DNA of 64,000 nucleotides. Origin: Amycolatopsis azurea DSM 43854 (lineage in GTDB: Bacteria > Actinomycetota > Actinomycetes > Mycobacteriales > Pseudonocardiaceae). The position numbers and the translations under genes are program-made. This document shows, piece after piece, positions 16,928 through 28,549 of the stretch. The stretch lies in NCBI RefSeq assembly GCF_001995215.1, contig NZ_MUXN01000003.1, positions 141,329-205,328 of the forward strand, written 5' to 3'. Each line of letters opens with the position of its first letter. Position 1 is the stretch's first letter. Under the pieces are notes generated by a model that was not told the origin of the DNA, made no database searches, and saw only the letters and a list, made by a program, of their open reading frames with translations.

Positions 16928-18219
16928 TCCGCCAGGGCCCGCTCGACGGAAGCGCCGATGGCCAGCAGTTTCCGGTCTTCGCCGAGCGCGCCGTCGAGTG
17001 CCAGCCCGGCGGGCAGGCCGTTCCGGTCGCGCCCCATCGGGACGGTCAAACCGGGGAAACCCGCGATGCTGCCGTGCTGGCAGTTGCGGATGAAGGTCGG
17101 GAAAGTCGGGACCGCCCGTCCGCGGAGGACGAAGCTCTCGACGGCCGAGAACTCCTTGGCCGTCGCCGGTGTCGTGGGGAACGCCAGCGCGTCGATGCCG
17201 GTCTCGCGGAAGATCCTCGCGTAGGTGCCGCGCAAGGCGGAGCGGGTGGCGAGGGCCGCTTCGTAAACGGCCGGATCGACACCTGGCATGACCGAGCCGG
17301 CGAAGATCTCCCGGACGTCGGCCGCGGCGACCTCGCGGACGAGCCTCTCGAACGAGACGCCGGGCACGTGTTCCCCGAGGTACGCCCGGAGCCCGATGCC
17401 CGCTTCGTGGACCACCAGTGGCATGCCCTGGTCGGCGCTGAGTTCGGCGAGCGCGGTGTCGTCGACGGGCACCAGCGTGACGCCTTCCGCGCGCAGGCGG
17501 AACAGCGCGGACTCCCATAGCTCTTCGACGTCGTCCTCCAGATCGCCGGTCAGGAAGCCGTGCGGCACACCCAGCCGGACCGCGGACGGCGGGATCCCGT
17601 CGAGGGGTTCCGGTTTCTCGGCCGCGAGGATCGAGTCCAGGAGCGCGAGATCGGTGACGGTGCGGGCGATCGGTCCTGCCGTGTCCCGGGTGCTGCTCAA
17701 CGGCGTCATGCCGTCGGACGGGTAGCGGCCCGTGGTGGGCCGGAAACCGCGAACGCCGTTGAGCGCGGCGGGGACGCGCACCGAGCCCCCGGTGTCGGTG
17801 CCCAGGCCTGCCGAGACGATGCCCGCCGCGACGGCGACCGCGGTCCCGCCACTGCTTCCCCCGGCGAAGCGGAACGGATCGCGGGCGTTGCGGACCGGTC
17901 CGACCGGTGTCGTGTCGCAGGTGATGCCGAACGCGAGTTCGTGCATGGTCGCCTTGCCGATGACGACGGCGCCCGCGTCGATCAGCCGCCGGACCACGCT
18001 CGCGTGCTCGCGGGGGACGTGGTCCTTCAGCGCCGGGGTGCCCGCGGTGTTCGGCATGCCCGCGACGTGGATGTTGTCCTTGACGGCCATCGGGACGCCC
18101 GCCAGCGGACCCGCCGGCCGCCACGAGGGGTCTTCCGGCGTGAGGTGGGCGATGGCGTGGAGATCCTGGACTTCTTCCGCCCGCGAACGGCTTTCCGTGA
18201 CGCTCCAGGCTCTTCTCAC
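16903..18219 (-). CDS. Amidase signature family amidohydrolase
   Basis: This 438-residue enzyme hydrolyses an amide bond (C-N). The Ser-cisSer-Lys triad is visible: Lys47 ([11 protein letters not shown]), Ser122/123 ([10 protein letters not shown]) and nucleophile Ser146 ([11 protein letters not shown]). Length and layout are those of a stand-alone amidase rather than GatA: no GatB/GatC is nearby. Start is GTG 18219. It overlaps the LysR gene tail to tail. The substrate is unknown. Confidence 0.9.
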   Translation of the reverse strand: MRRAWSVTESRSRAEEVQDLHAIAHLTPEDPSWRPAGPLAGVPMAVKDNIHVAGMPNTAGTPALKDHVPREHASVVRRLIDAGAVVIGKATMHELAFGITCDTTPVGPVRNARDPFRFAGGSSGGTAVAVAAGIVSAGLGTDTGGSVRVPAALNGVRGFRPTTGRYPSDGMTPLSSTRDTAGPIARTVTDLALLDSILAAEKPEPLDGIPPSAVRLGVPHGFLTGDLEDDVEELWESALFRLRAEGVTLVPVDDTALAELSADQGMPLVVHEAGIGLRAYLGEHVPGVSFERLVREVAAADVREIFAGSVMPGVDPAVYEAALATRSALRGTYARIFRETGIDALAFPTTPATAKEFSAVESFVLRGRAVPTFPTFIRNCQHGSIAGFPGLTVPMGRDRNGLPAGLALDGALGEDRKLLAIGASVERALADQQDSILA

Positions 18220-18654
18220 GGCGTCAGCTTAGCGTGAAAAGAGCCCTGCTTGCCGATAAGGACAATCATTTGTTTTAAGCCCCCGGCCGGTGGCGCCACC
18301 GGCGGCGCTTTGGTCCTTTGTGGACTAGCGGTGGCCGTCGATCCGATCGGGCCTCGGGTGATCGGATGCCGCACACCCGAGTTCGCCGCCCGATCACGCG
18401 AGTTCCGCCTCCGATCACGTGAGTTCGCCGTCTGATCACGAATCGTCACTCGCGACCACCCCGCGGCCTGGTCGCTCCGGCGAGAGCTGGTGTTGCGAAA
18501 GCCACTTTCGCAACCTTCAACGTTGCGAAAGTGGCTTTCGCAACCCTGTCCGGCGAGACCGACCTGCCCGGTGAGCCCAGTCGAATACGGGTCCGCCGGA
18601 AACACGAATCGTCACTCGCGACCACCCGGACCGGCGGATTTCCGCCGCCGTCGT
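18220..18654. other. Intergenic region with repeats between amidase and furA
   Basis: About 435 bases separate the divergent amidase and furA genes. It contains a GATCACGCGAGT-type cluster at 18350-18440 and a 53-nt TTTCG hairpin at 18492-18544. Two copies of ACGAATCGTCACTCGCGACCA (about 18439 and 18605) flank the hairpin as direct repeats. No credible gene is seen. Confidence 0.7.
18492..18544. repeat. 53-nt double palindrome, GTTGCGAAAG...CTTTCGCAAC family
   Basis: Two 23-nt units, each nearly palindromic by itself and the reverse complement of the other, are separated by CTTCAAC. Together they form a 23-bp stem with a 7-nt loop. The same paired design recurs at 23587-23639, 33034-33086, 45806-45858 and 63619-63671. 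Confidence 0.85.
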
Positions 18655-18683
18655 TTGACCGGGTCCAGACACGCTCCTATCGT
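18655..18683 (+). promoter_or_regulatory. Predicted furA promoter, probably giving a leaderless transcript
   Basis: TTGACC (18655-18660) and TATCGT (18678-18683) are separated by exactly 17 nt. The expected start site, 6-7 nt downstream, falls on the GTG at 18689. furA of mycobacteria is reported to be transcribed from its start codon, so a leaderless message is plausible here too. Confidence 0.6.
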
Positions 18684-18688
18684 TTTCG

Positions 18689-21374
<2,686 letters not shown>

Positions 21375-21381
21375 AGCGCGT

Positions 21382-22164
21382 TCACGGAGTGTCGAGTTCG
21401 GTGTGCCGGGCCGCGAGGGTGCGGGCGAGTTCGGCGAGTTTGACGTTGAGGTCCTGGGAGGTGCGGCGCAGCAGATCGAAGGCCTCGTCGGCGGTCAGTC
21501 CTCGTCGTTGCATGAGGATCCCTTTCGCCTGCCCGATGACGTCGCGGGATTCGACGGCCAGCCGGAGGTGACTCGCCTCCAGTTCGGCCCGGCCGACGGC
21601 AGTGGTGCTCGCCAGGGCGAGCGAGCCGTGGGTGGCCAGCAGCAGCGCGGTGTCCTGAGCCAGGGAGTCGAGAGCGCCGGGGCGATGGCTGTAGATGTTC
21701 AGCGCCCCGGGCAGCCTCGGCGGCGTCGCGTCCGGCACCAGGACGGTGGACAGGATCGCGGTGTAGCCGTGCCGTACGGCGGCCTCGGAGAAGTCCGGCC
21801 ACCTCTTCTCCGTCGCCAGGTCCTCGCTGCGGATGTAACCCGGGCTCCCGCTGTCCGCCGCATCGACGCAAGGGCCGGTCCCGGCGCGGTACTGCACCTC
21901 GTCGAGCTTCAGGGCGATCTCGCCGGTCGACACCGGGGTGTGGAAGGTCCCGTCCGGGGCCCGGAGCGTGATCGACACCAGATCCGCGCCCGGCACCACC
22001 CGGTACGCGGCGTCGATGACCTGTTCGAGGACCTGGGCCGGGGTCGAGGCGGCCAGCAGCAGGCGGGTGAGCTCGACGAACTGCTCGGCCAGCGGGCCCG
22101 CCGACGCGTCACCGCCCGCGCCGAATTCGGCCTTGTCACGCTGCCACAGTCGTTCGTCCGCCAT
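21382..22164 (-). CDS. GAF and ANTAR domain protein
   Basis: This 260-residue regulator has a GAF sensor domain (about residues 25-175; AGADLVSITLR-like core with TGPCVDA) and a C-terminal ANTAR RNA-binding domain (about 195-255; VIGQAKGILMQRRGLTADEAFDLLRRTSQ). ANTAR proteins act as antiterminators by binding paired hairpins in leader RNAs. There is no histidine kinase beside it. Its stop lies 7 bp from the katG stop, convergent. The ligand of the GAF domain is unknown. Confidence 0.92.
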   Translation of the reverse strand: MADERLWQRDKAEFGAGGDASAGPLAEQFVELTRLLLAASTPAQVLEQVIDAAYRVVPGADLVSITLRAPDGTFHTPVSTGEIALKLDEVQYRAGTGPCVDAADSGSPGYIRSEDLATEKRWPDFSEAAVRHGYTAILSTVLVPDATPPRLPGALNIYSHRPGALDSLAQDTALLLATHGSLALASTTAVGRAELEASHLRLAVESRDVIGQAKGILMQRRGLTADEAFDLLRRTSQDLNVKLAELARTLAARHTELDTP

Positions 22165-22248
22165 CAGTGACCATTCAGTAGGGTTCCGTGTCCTTCACCG
22201 GATACCCCGTGACGCCCGCCCCCAATCGAGCCCTCCGCGGACGAGGCC

Positions 22249-22626
22249 TCAGGGCTCGACCCGCTTGCGCAGGAGGCAGAACACGTTCCCCTCGGGGTCG
22301 GCGAGCACGTGCCACGACTCTTCCCCGGTCTGGCCGACGTCGGCGGGCCGCGCACCGGCGGCGAGCAGCCGTTCCAGCTCGGCGTCCTGATCGCGGTCGG
22401 TGGGGTTCACGTCGAGGTGCAGCGGGAGTTTGCCGGGCTTCGGGTCGTCGCTGCGGCTCAGGATCAGGGTGGGCTGCGGGCCGCCGAACCCGACGCCGGG
22501 CGGGCCGATCTCGATGTCTTCGCCGTCTTTGCCGATCTCGACGTATCCGAGCACTTCGCACCAGAACGCGGCCATCCGGACCGGATCGGCGCAGTCGAGG
22601 ATGAGTTCGGTGATACGGCAGGCCAT
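22249..22626 (-). CDS. VOC family protein (glyoxalase-like)
   Basis: This 125-residue protein carries a single vicinal-oxygen-chelate fold: ITELILDCADPVRMAAFWCEVLGY at the start, LPLHLDVNPTDRD mid-protein and HVLADPEGNVFCLL at the end, matching the actinobacterial glyoxalase-like group. Start ATG 22626 is used because the frame upstream of it is a 25-bp hairpin repeat (22660-22714). The role is unknown; members include resistance and dioxygenase-like proteins. Confidence 0.85.
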   Translation of the reverse strand: MACRITELILDCADPVRMAAFWCEVLGYVEIGKDGEDIEIGPPGVGFGGPQPTLILSRSDDPKPGKLPLHLDVNPTDRDQDAELERLLAAGARPADVGQTGEESWHVLADPEGNVFCLLRKRVEP

Positions 22627-22659
22627 GGTGCGAGGGTAACCGGGTTCGGGCTCGTACAA

Positions 22660-22714
22660 GTCCGTGAAGGCCTCCTTGAGGGACCCAGGGTCCCTCAAGG
22701 AGGCCTTCACGGAC
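22660..22714. repeat. 25-bp perfect hairpin, GTCCGTGAAGGCCTCC family
   Basis: The arms are identical to the element at 12691-12745 with loop CCAGG. It starts 11 nt beyond the stop of the small peptide gene (22726), so it probably ends that transcript, and it lies 34 bp upstream of the VOC start codon. Confidence 0.85.
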
Positions 22715-22725
22715 CTCGTCGGTCC

Positions 22726-22851
22726 CTACTGGCAGGCTTCGCAGTCCGGGTCGTCGATGCGGCACGCCGCACCGTCGGTCAGCGGGAAGTCGAAGTCGTC
22801 CAGCGCGGGGACGGCCAGCGTGGTCTCTTCCGGCGTGGCGGTAGCGGACAT
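22726..22851 (-). CDS. 41-residue acidic peptide with Cys-containing C-terminus
   Basis: This short frame begins at ATG 22851 with AGGGAG 5 nt upstream, an unusually good site. The product is acidic, with LDDFDFPLTDG in the middle and the C-terminal segment CRIDDPDCEACQ (three Cys at 30, 37 and 40). It lies 83 bp downstream of a split-barrel flavoprotein gene on the same strand and is followed at once by a strong hairpin. The layout resembles a RiPP precursor (leader plus short Cys-bearing core) or a small metal-binding peptide. No canonical maturase is adjacent, so the function is open. Confidence 0.6.
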   Translation of the reverse strand: MSATATPEETTLAVPALDDFDFPLTDGAACRIDDPDCEACQ

Positions 22852-22934
22852 GTCACTCCCTAGAGGTACGGAACGGGTCTTATCTCTCTGTAGCGCTGAA
22901 GATCGCCCGTCATTCCGTGACCCGCGCCACAGCG

Positions 22935-23366
22935 TCAGACGGCCGCCAGCTCCTTGCCGGGCAGCATTCCGTTGGGGATGTCGGTGACGCGCCAGGACTC
23001 CACGGACAGCTGGACGGTCTCGATGGGCGTGTCCAGGAACGGCGCCACGTACGGCACCTTCGCCACGAGCAGGTCGCGGGCGGTCTGGGCCCGTTCGCCG
23101 TCGAGGATCTCCGCGCGGACCATGGCCTGGAGGAACGGGTCGGCGGGTGAGCCGGTGGAGACGATGACCGAGGCCACCGGGTTGTGCCGCAGGGCGGCGA
23201 GCGTGCGACCTCGTCGCTCCAGCACGAGAACGAGGGTGAAGAGGTCGGACTCGGCGAAGAAGACGCCGTTCACCCAAGGGCCGGACTCGCCGGAGGTGGC
23301 GAGGTACAGCGACTGGTGGGCGGCCAGCGTGTTCCGCGCGAGGGCGGAGACATCGGTCGTGGACAT
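22935..23366 (-). CDS. Pyridoxamine 5'-phosphate oxidase-like flavin-binding protein
   Basis: This 143-residue split-barrel protein of the PNPOx-like superfamily shows TLAAHQSLYLATSGESGPWVNGVFF and LERRGRTLAALRHNPVASVIV, the usual strands for FMN, haem or F420 binding. Such proteins are small oxidoreductases or flavin carriers. The ribosome site before ATG 23366 is weak. It is the upstream gene of a likely two-gene unit with the 41-residue Cys peptide. The ligand and substrate cannot be assigned. Confidence 0.8.
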   Translation of the reverse strand: MSTTDVSALARNTLAAHQSLYLATSGESGPWVNGVFFAESDLFTLVLVLERRGRTLAALRHNPVASVIVSTGSPADPFLQAMVRAEILDGERAQTARDLLVAKVPYVAPFLDTPIETVQLSVESWRVTDIPNGMLPGKELAAV

Positions 23367-23469
23367 GGCGGAACTAGATCCCGAGTGGCCGGTGGCCTCA
23401 AGTCCGACAATCCCATCGGGCGATTTTGGCTACTTAGTGGCGAAAGGCAGGGTGTCCTGTCGGCCGAGT

Positions 23470-23523
23470 GTCCGTGAAGGCCTCCTTCCCTACTCTGAAG
23501 GTAGGGAAGGGGGCCTTCACGGG
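23470..23523. repeat. Diverged GTGAAGGCC hairpin
   Basis: The arms CGTGAAGGCC-TCCTTCCCTAC and its near-complement pair around TCTGAA. It is a diverged relative of the 12691 and 22660 hairpins. Confidence 0.7.
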
Positions 23524-23586
23524 CAGGTACAGGCCTGTGCTGGTGCGGCAGCCGATTCCGCACAGGCGCGTGGCCTCGCAAGTGGT

Positions 23587-23639
23587 GTTGCGAAAGCCAC
23601 TTTCGCAACCTTCAACGTTGTGAAAGTGGCTTTCGCAAC
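23587..23639. repeat. 53-nt double palindrome, GTTGCGAAAG family
   Basis: Two 23-nt units flank CTTCAAC. The second unit has one C-to-T change (GTTGTGAAAG). It lies 57 bp beyond the stop of the nucleotidyltransferase gene, where a terminator is expected. Confidence 0.85.
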
Positions 23640-23695
23640 GCGGCCTCCCGCATGCCCGCCGCCGGGCCGGGTGGGTCGGTAAATGCTGGTCCGCT

Positions 23696-24460
23696 CTAAC
23701 CGGCCTGGCCACTCACGACCAGCTGGAACAACGCTTCCGCCTGGTCCACCGCCTCGGCGAGGACGCCGGGATCCGCCCGCAGACCGGCGACGATCGCGTC
23801 GACCTCGCGCAATCCCGCCCGCCCCAGCAGCCGCTTCTCGTTGGTGACCCACTCGCCACGTGCCGCGAGTACCGCGTGCGCGGTCTCCATGGCGGCGGTC
23901 GCCAGCGCGCCCGCGACCTCCGTGGCCTGCCCGCGCGGGACGAAGGCGCCGCGCGTGTAGCGCAGGGTCAGCTCCGCGCGGCCCCGCCACATCGGCGGAG
24001 CCGTCTCCCGCAACGCTTCCGGGTACTCCGGCCGCGGCAGCTCGCCGCGCAGCACCCGGTTGACGGCGAGTTCGGCGACGGGCAGATAGCTCGGGACGCC
24101 CGCGAGGTGGAACATCAACGGCTCCCAGTGGAACCGGCCCTGCCGTGCTTCGGCGAGCTGGTGTTCGACGGCGTCGAGGTCGCGATAGTGGACGTCGACC
24201 TGCCTGCCGTCGATCGTGAGCCAAGCGCCGCCGTTGAACACGCCGCCGCCCCACGCGCCGATCTCGGAGACCTCGCCTTCCCAGCCGACGGCGCGCAGAG
24301 CCGCGGGATCGAAGCCGCCGCGGTAGTAGACGGCGAAATCCCAGTCGCTGCCGGGGCCGTGGGTGTCCTGGGCGCGTGAGCCACCGAGGGTGACGGCGTG
24401 CACGGCGGGCAGCGCGGCCAGGGTGTCGGCCACGTGGGCAAGAAAGGTGTCGTCGTTCAT
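23696..24460 (-). CDS. Nucleotidyltransferase domain protein
   Basis: This 254-residue protein has an N-terminal minimal nucleotidyltransferase fold: GGSRAQ at 26-31 and the metal-binding GSDWDFAVYY with Asp39 and Asp41, then a third acidic site in VDVHYRDLD. The C-terminal part (about 130-254) is helical, like the substrate-binding region of aminoglycoside adenylyltransferase-type proteins. It could adenylylate a small molecule or protein. A resistance role is possible but not shown. Confidence 0.82.
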   Translation of the reverse strand: MNDDTFLAHVADTLAALPAVHAVTLGGSRAQDTHGPGSDWDFAVYYRGGFDPAALRAVGWEGEVSEIGAWGGGVFNGGAWLTIDGRQVDVHYRDLDAVEHQLAEARQGRFHWEPLMFHLAGVPSYLPVAELAVNRVLRGELPRPEYPEALRETAPPMWRGRAELTLRYTRGAFVPRGQATEVAGALATAAMETAHAVLAARGEWVTNEKRLLGRAGLREVDAIVAGLRADPGVLAEAVDQAEALFQLVVSGQAG

Positions 24461-24546
24461 CGCGCGAACGATCTTAGGGTCGTCGCCGGGCGGACGCGAC
24501 GGGTTTTGAGCGCGCGGGACCCTGATCGCGCCCGTACCCTCGGAAG

Positions 24547-25023
24547 ATGACCACGATCCCGGGACGATCCCGCGCCCCGCTCGCGCTCCTCCCGTTCCTG
24601 GCCGCGGTCGCGGTGGTCGCCGTCGTCGGCGGACTCGCCGCGGCCGACGCCCGCTCTGTCTACAGTGGACTCGACCTGCCGTCGTTCGCGCCGCCCGCCT
24701 GGCTGTTCGGTCCGGTGTGGACGGTGCTGTACCTCGGGATCGCCGTCTCCGGCTGGCTGTACTGGAAATCCGGCGGGGAACGCCGGGGGCTGGCCTGGTA
24801 CGCGGCGCAACTGGTCCTGAACGCCGCGTGGACGCCGTTGTTCTTCGCGGGCGGCGCGTACGGTCTCGCCCTGGCCGACATCGTCCTGCTCGACGTCGCC
24901 GTCGTCGTCACCGCGCTGTACTTCCGCCGCTCTTCCCGGGTTTCGGCCGCGCTGCTGCTGCCGTACCTCGCCTGGACGCTGTACGCGACCGCGCTGAACC
25001 TCGCGATCGTCGTGCTCAACTGA
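24547..25023 (+). CDS. TspO/MBR family membrane protein
   Basis: This 158-residue five-TM protein of the translocator/peripheral benzodiazepine receptor family shows LPSFAPPAWLFGPVWTVLYLGI and AAQLVLNAAWTPLFF, the diagnostic segments. Bacterial TspO binds tetrapyrroles and modulates porphyrin and stress responses. The gene is convergent with eccE and its 3' end overlaps the eccE 3' end by 8 bp. Confidence 0.92.
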   Translation: MTTIPGRSRAPLALLPFLAAVAVVAVVGGLAAADARSVYSGLDLPSFAPPAWLFGPVWTVLYLGIAVSGWLYWKSGGERRGLAWYAAQLVLNAAWTPLFFAGGAYGLALADIVLLDVAVVVTALYFRRSSRVSAALLLPYLAWTLYATALNLAIVVLN

Positions 25024-26332
25024 CCCCGATCGGCAGGGTGGCGGCCACCCCCTTGGCGTGCCTGCCGTCCAGTCGCTCCAGCGTGAGCCCGCCCCGGCGG
25101 GCGGCGAGTTCCAGGTCCCGCACCGCGTGTTCCACCGCGTGCCGCCCCGCGGCGGCGACCCGGATCGCCGCGCTGACCCGGGGTTCGGCCTCGGCGGTGC
25201 CCCGGCGCGCGGTCACGGCGAGCGTCACCGCGGCCCCAGGAGCGGCGACGAGCAGACGGCGCGACAGATCCGCCGCGAGCACCGGTGACAGCGCGTCCCA
25301 GCCGTCGAGCCGGAAGGTCGTCTGGCAGATCGGGCCGCTGTGCCAGAACCGCCAGTCCTCCCGGATCCGCGCCCGGCCCGCCGTCACGTGCGCCAGCGAG
25401 GCGAGCGCGCCGAGGACCTCGTTCTCGGCGAGCGCCCGCACCGGCAGCCCGTCGCGCCGGAGCTGCCGCCGCACGCGCCGGACCGTGTTCCCGAGTGCCT
25501 GCCGCACATCGGCGTCGCGATGGACGTCGGCCGTGCGCAGCGCCTGCAGCGCGACCCAGCCCCGCGGCGGCCGCGAGCGGTCCGCGCCGACGTGGTGGAT
25601 GACCTGCGCGGCGACGTCCAGATCCTGGTCCCGTGACGGCGGAAGCACCGCCAGCGGCGACGGCAGCGGCTGCACGTGCCCGGCCGATTTCGGTTGCAGC
25701 ACAGCGGTGATCCCCTCGGCGCGGCTGACCATATACACCGTCTCGTCGCCGATTTCGCCCGTGGTCCCTTCCGCTTCCGGCGACAGCAGGCGCAACAGCG
25801 CCCGGCCCGCTTCACCCGCGTTCCGGAGGTCCCGGTCGCGGTCGCGCAGCAGGTATCCCGACGCCGAACCGAGCCATTCGTAGAGCCAGCGCCCGCGAAT
25901 CCGCACGGCGGTCAGCGCGAGGACCACCACGGCGACGGTGATCACCGCCGCCACCAGCGGCCAAGGCCGTCCCGCCACCAGGACGAGCGCGACGAGGACG
26001 AGCTGCCAGCAGATGATCTGCGGCACCCCGATCCCGCCGAACCGGCCGGGGCGCCGCGCCGGAACGGGCACCGCCGGAGTCGGCGGCGGCGAGGCCTGCG
26101 GCGGCACGGGGACGGGCGCCGGCGCGGTCCACTGCGGCCGTTGCCCGGTCCGGCGGGCGGCGTCGAGCGCGTGCAGCGCGGCTTCCCGTGCGGCCGCCCG
26201 GGCCGCGGGCGCGGCGTAGGCGAGCTGGTCGGGCAGAGCTTCGTGCCGCCCCACGGCCGGTGCCGCCTGGGGAAGCGGCGGGGGCGGCGCCTGGTACCGC
26301 CCGCCCGTCCTGGCCGCGCCGGATTCGGTCAT
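25016..26332 (-). CDS. eccE: Type VII secretion protein EccE
   Basis: This 438-residue inner-membrane component of an ESX-like system has a Pro/Ala-rich N-terminus, two close TM segments around residues 108-150 (VPQIICWQLVLVALVLVAG, then LVAAVITVAVVVLALTAV), and a cytoplasmic EccE domain. In ESX machines EccE sits at the periphery of the EccB-C-D core. ATG 26332 has GAGGAGG 8 nt upstream. It is encoded away from eccB, eccC and eccD but within the same island, divergent from the FN3 surface-protein operon. Confidence 0.85.
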   Translation of the reverse strand: MTESGAARTGGRYQAPPPPLPQAAPAVGRHEALPDQLAYAAPAARAAAREAALHALDAARRTGQRPQWTAPAPVPVPPQASPPPTPAVPVPARRPGRFGGIGVPQIICWQLVLVALVLVAGRPWPLVAAVITVAVVVLALTAVRIRGRWLYEWLGSASGYLLRDRDRDLRNAGEAGRALLRLLSPEAEGTTGEIGDETVYMVSRAEGITAVLQPKSAGHVQPLPSPLAVLPPSRDQDLDVAAQVIHHVGADRSRPPRGWVALQALRTADVHRDADVRQALGNTVRRVRRQLRRDGLPVRALAENEVLGALASLAHVTAGRARIREDWRFWHSGPICQTTFRLDGWDALSPVLAADLSRRLLVAAPGAAVTLAVTARRGTAEAEPRVSAAIRVAAAGRHAVEHAVRDLELAARRGGLTLERLDGRHAKGVAATLPIGVS

Positions 26333-26448
26333 CGTCCTGCCTCCTCGATGTCCGCCCCAGCGTGTCCGGCGAACATGAGGTTTCGATGACACAGGCCCGA
26401 GACAGGCAGTTTCATCGAAATTTCATGGTGGCTCTCTAGCTTGATCGC

Positions 26449-28515
26449 GTGAACACCGATGAGCGGGACACGAAGCGGTTCAGTGTCGTGGCCAGGACGC
26501 GGATGGCCGTCGCGCTGATGGTCGCGGGCTGCCTCGCGCTGGTCGGCCTCGCGGTGACCGGAGCGGCCGCGACCCCGGAACGGCTGGAGTTCGTCCAGGT
26601 CGGGCACTGGGTCTACAACGACGCCGCCCAGTCCGCGTTCCACGTCGACGGCTCGACGAACCGCGTCGACGCGCGCGCGGACGTGCCCGGAGCGGCGAGC
26701 GGCAGCCAGGTAGCGCAGGGGGACGATTCGGGTTACGTGGTCGAGCGGAACCGCATCACGGAGTTCGACAAGTCGACTTTGACCGTGGAGGAGTCCACGC
26801 CGCCGCCCGCGCCGGAGACGCCGTTCGTGCTGGAGATCGCGGGCGGTCCGTATCTGGTCTACCGCAACGCCGGTCAGATCGTGCGGCTCGGCGACCCCGC
26901 CGCGACGGTGCCCGCAGGGGGGCCACTGTCCCGGCCGGTGGCGACCGGCGACGGCACGGTGTGGGTGCTCCGCGTCGACAACGGCTCGATCTGCGAGCTG
27001 CCCAAGGGCGCCGCGGTCCTGACCTGCACCGCGCAGCTCCCGCCTGGACACGGCGGCGGGCTCACGCTGCTCGGTGACCGGCCGGTGGTACTCGACATGA
27101 CCGGCGACAGCCTCCACCGGGTCGGCCCGGACGGACTCGGCGAAGCCCTGCCGCTCGGCATCAAGCTCTCGCCGTCGGCGCAGGTGGCCAACAGCGCCGC
27201 CGGTGACCGGCTGGCCATCGCCGACCCGGAGCGCAACCAGCTCCACCTCATCGACGTCAGCGGCCTCGACCAGGACCGCCCCTCCGCGAAGCCGATCTCG
27301 GTCGAGCTGACCAAGGGCAGCCGGTTCAACGGCCCGCTCTCGTCGTCGAACGTCGTCGCCATGGTCGACGAGACCCGCGGCGAGGTGCTCACCTACGACG
27401 CCACCGGCAAGCTCAAGTCCACCGCGAAGGTGCCGAACCAGGGGGCGGCGCCGAGGCTGGCCAAGGGCGAGGACAACCGGATCTACGTCGACAGCTCCGA
27501 CGGCTCGCACGTGCTGGTCGTCAACGGCGAGGACGGCTCGGTGGTCGACGTCGACGTCGACAAGGCGGCCAACAGCCAGACCGCGGGCGCGCCGCCGGCC
27601 GAACCGGACCCGTCCGGCGAGCAGCCCCCGCCGGCGCCGCCGAGGCAGGGACCGCAGCAGGGACAGGCGCCTCCGAACACCCAGAAGGCGATCCCGCCGG
27701 TGGCGAAGGCGACTCCGCCCGGCGCGCCGAGGAAACTGAGTGCGACCTCCGGAGACGGCTCGATCAAGGTCTCGTGGAGCCCGGCCGCGGACAACGGCGC
27801 GCGGATCACCGGCTACCGGGTGAGCTGGCCCGGCGGTTCCACGAAGGTCGGCGGATCGTCCCAGGGGACCACGATCTCCGGTCTGGACAACGGAACCCCG
27901 TACGTGGTCACCGTGGTCGCGGAGAATTCGGCGGGACTCGGGGCGGGCGTCAGCGCCAAGGCCGTCGTCCCCGGACCCGCCAACCGGCCCGCCACTGCGC
28001 CGGTCGTCACCGCGAAAGCCGGTGCCGACGGCAAGGTGTCGGTGAGCTGGACCCAGCCGGACCTCCGGGGCGGCACGTTGGTGCACTACCTGGTGAGCGC
28101 GACGGGCCAGGGCCAGCGCACACTTTCGGGCACGTCCACGGAATTCACCGGGGTCACCGGTGCGCTGACCGTCACGGTCCGCGCGGTCACGAAGTTCGGT
28201 TCGGGATCCCCGCTCACCGGGGCGGCGGGCAGCAGGAAGGTCACCGTCCCGGTGGTTTCGGGGCCACCGACGATCACCATCACCCAGGTCCGGAGTCAGG
28301 GCACCTCGCTGCTCGTTTCCGTGATCGCCGACGGCAAGGGCGCGCCGGCGACCTGCCAGGCGGAGTTCTTCGTCGAGACCAAGCCGGTCGCCTGTTCCGG
28401 GGCGACGACCCTGACCATCAAGGACGTCACCTGGCTCGGCGCCATCACGATCACCGCCACCATCAAGACCTCCGCGGGAACCGCCACCGACAGCTGGCGG
28501 GGCGTGCCCTCGTGA
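26449..28515 (+). CDS. Membrane-anchored fibronectin type III domain protein
   Basis: This 688-residue protein has a short cytoplasmic tail, one TM or signal-anchor (about 18-42), an extracytoplasmic beta-rich region with propeller-like repeats (about 45-365), a Pro/Gln-rich linker (about 375-425), two FN3 domains (about 425-605; SWSPAADNGARITGYRVSW and SWTQPDLRGGTLVHYLVS) and a final Ig-like domain with two cysteines. GTG 26449 is the start. It leads an operon with MoxR, DUF58 and transglutaminase-like genes. Probably a cell-surface protein assembled with the secretion system; the exact role is unknown. Confidence 0.8.
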   Translation: MNTDERDTKRFSVVARTRMAVALMVAGCLALVGLAVTGAAATPERLEFVQVGHWVYNDAAQSAFHVDGSTNRVDARADVPGAASGSQVAQGDDSGYVVERNRITEFDKSTLTVEESTPPPAPETPFVLEIAGGPYLVYRNAGQIVRLGDPAATVPAGGPLSRPVATGDGTVWVLRVDNGSICELPKGAAVLTCTAQLPPGHGGGLTLLGDRPVVLDMTGDSLHRVGPDGLGEALPLGIKLSPSAQVANSAAGDRLAIADPERNQLHLIDVSGLDQDRPSAKPISVELTKGSRFNGPLSSSNVVAMVDETRGEVLTYDATGKLKSTAKVPNQGAAPRLAKGEDNRIYVDSSDGSHVLVVNGEDGSVVDVDVDKAANSQTAGAPPAEPDPSGEQPPPAPPRQGPQQGQAPPNTQKAIPPVAKATPPGAPRKLSATSGDGSIKVSWSPAADNGARITGYRVSWPGGSTKVGGSSQGTTISGLDNGTPYVVTVVAENSAGLGAGVSAKAVVPGPANRPATAPVVTAKAGADGKVSVSWTQPDLRGGTLVHYLVSATGQGQRTLSGTSTEFTGVTGALTVTVRAVTKFGSGSPLTGAAGSRKVTVPVVSGPPTITITQVRSQGTSLLVSVIADGKGAPATCQAEFFVETKPVACSGATTLTIKDVTWLGAITITATIKTSAGTATDSWRGVPS

Positions 28516-28549
28516 CCGAGGCCGTCCGACGAAAGGAAAGAGAACAGCT

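Larger units (their letters stand above)
23367..23695. other. Intergenic region with two repeat hairpins
   Basis: The upstream region of the flavoprotein gene contains the segment GAAAGGCAGGGTGTCCTGTC (about 23441, nearly repeated at 12661), a hairpin at 23470-23523 and a double palindrome at 23587-23639. No gene is supported. Confidence 0.7.

Noticed and set aside
16535..18124. 529-codon minus frame overlapping the amidase
   Set aside because: It is an Arg/Gly-rich shadow of the amidase frame, which has the full catalytic triad.
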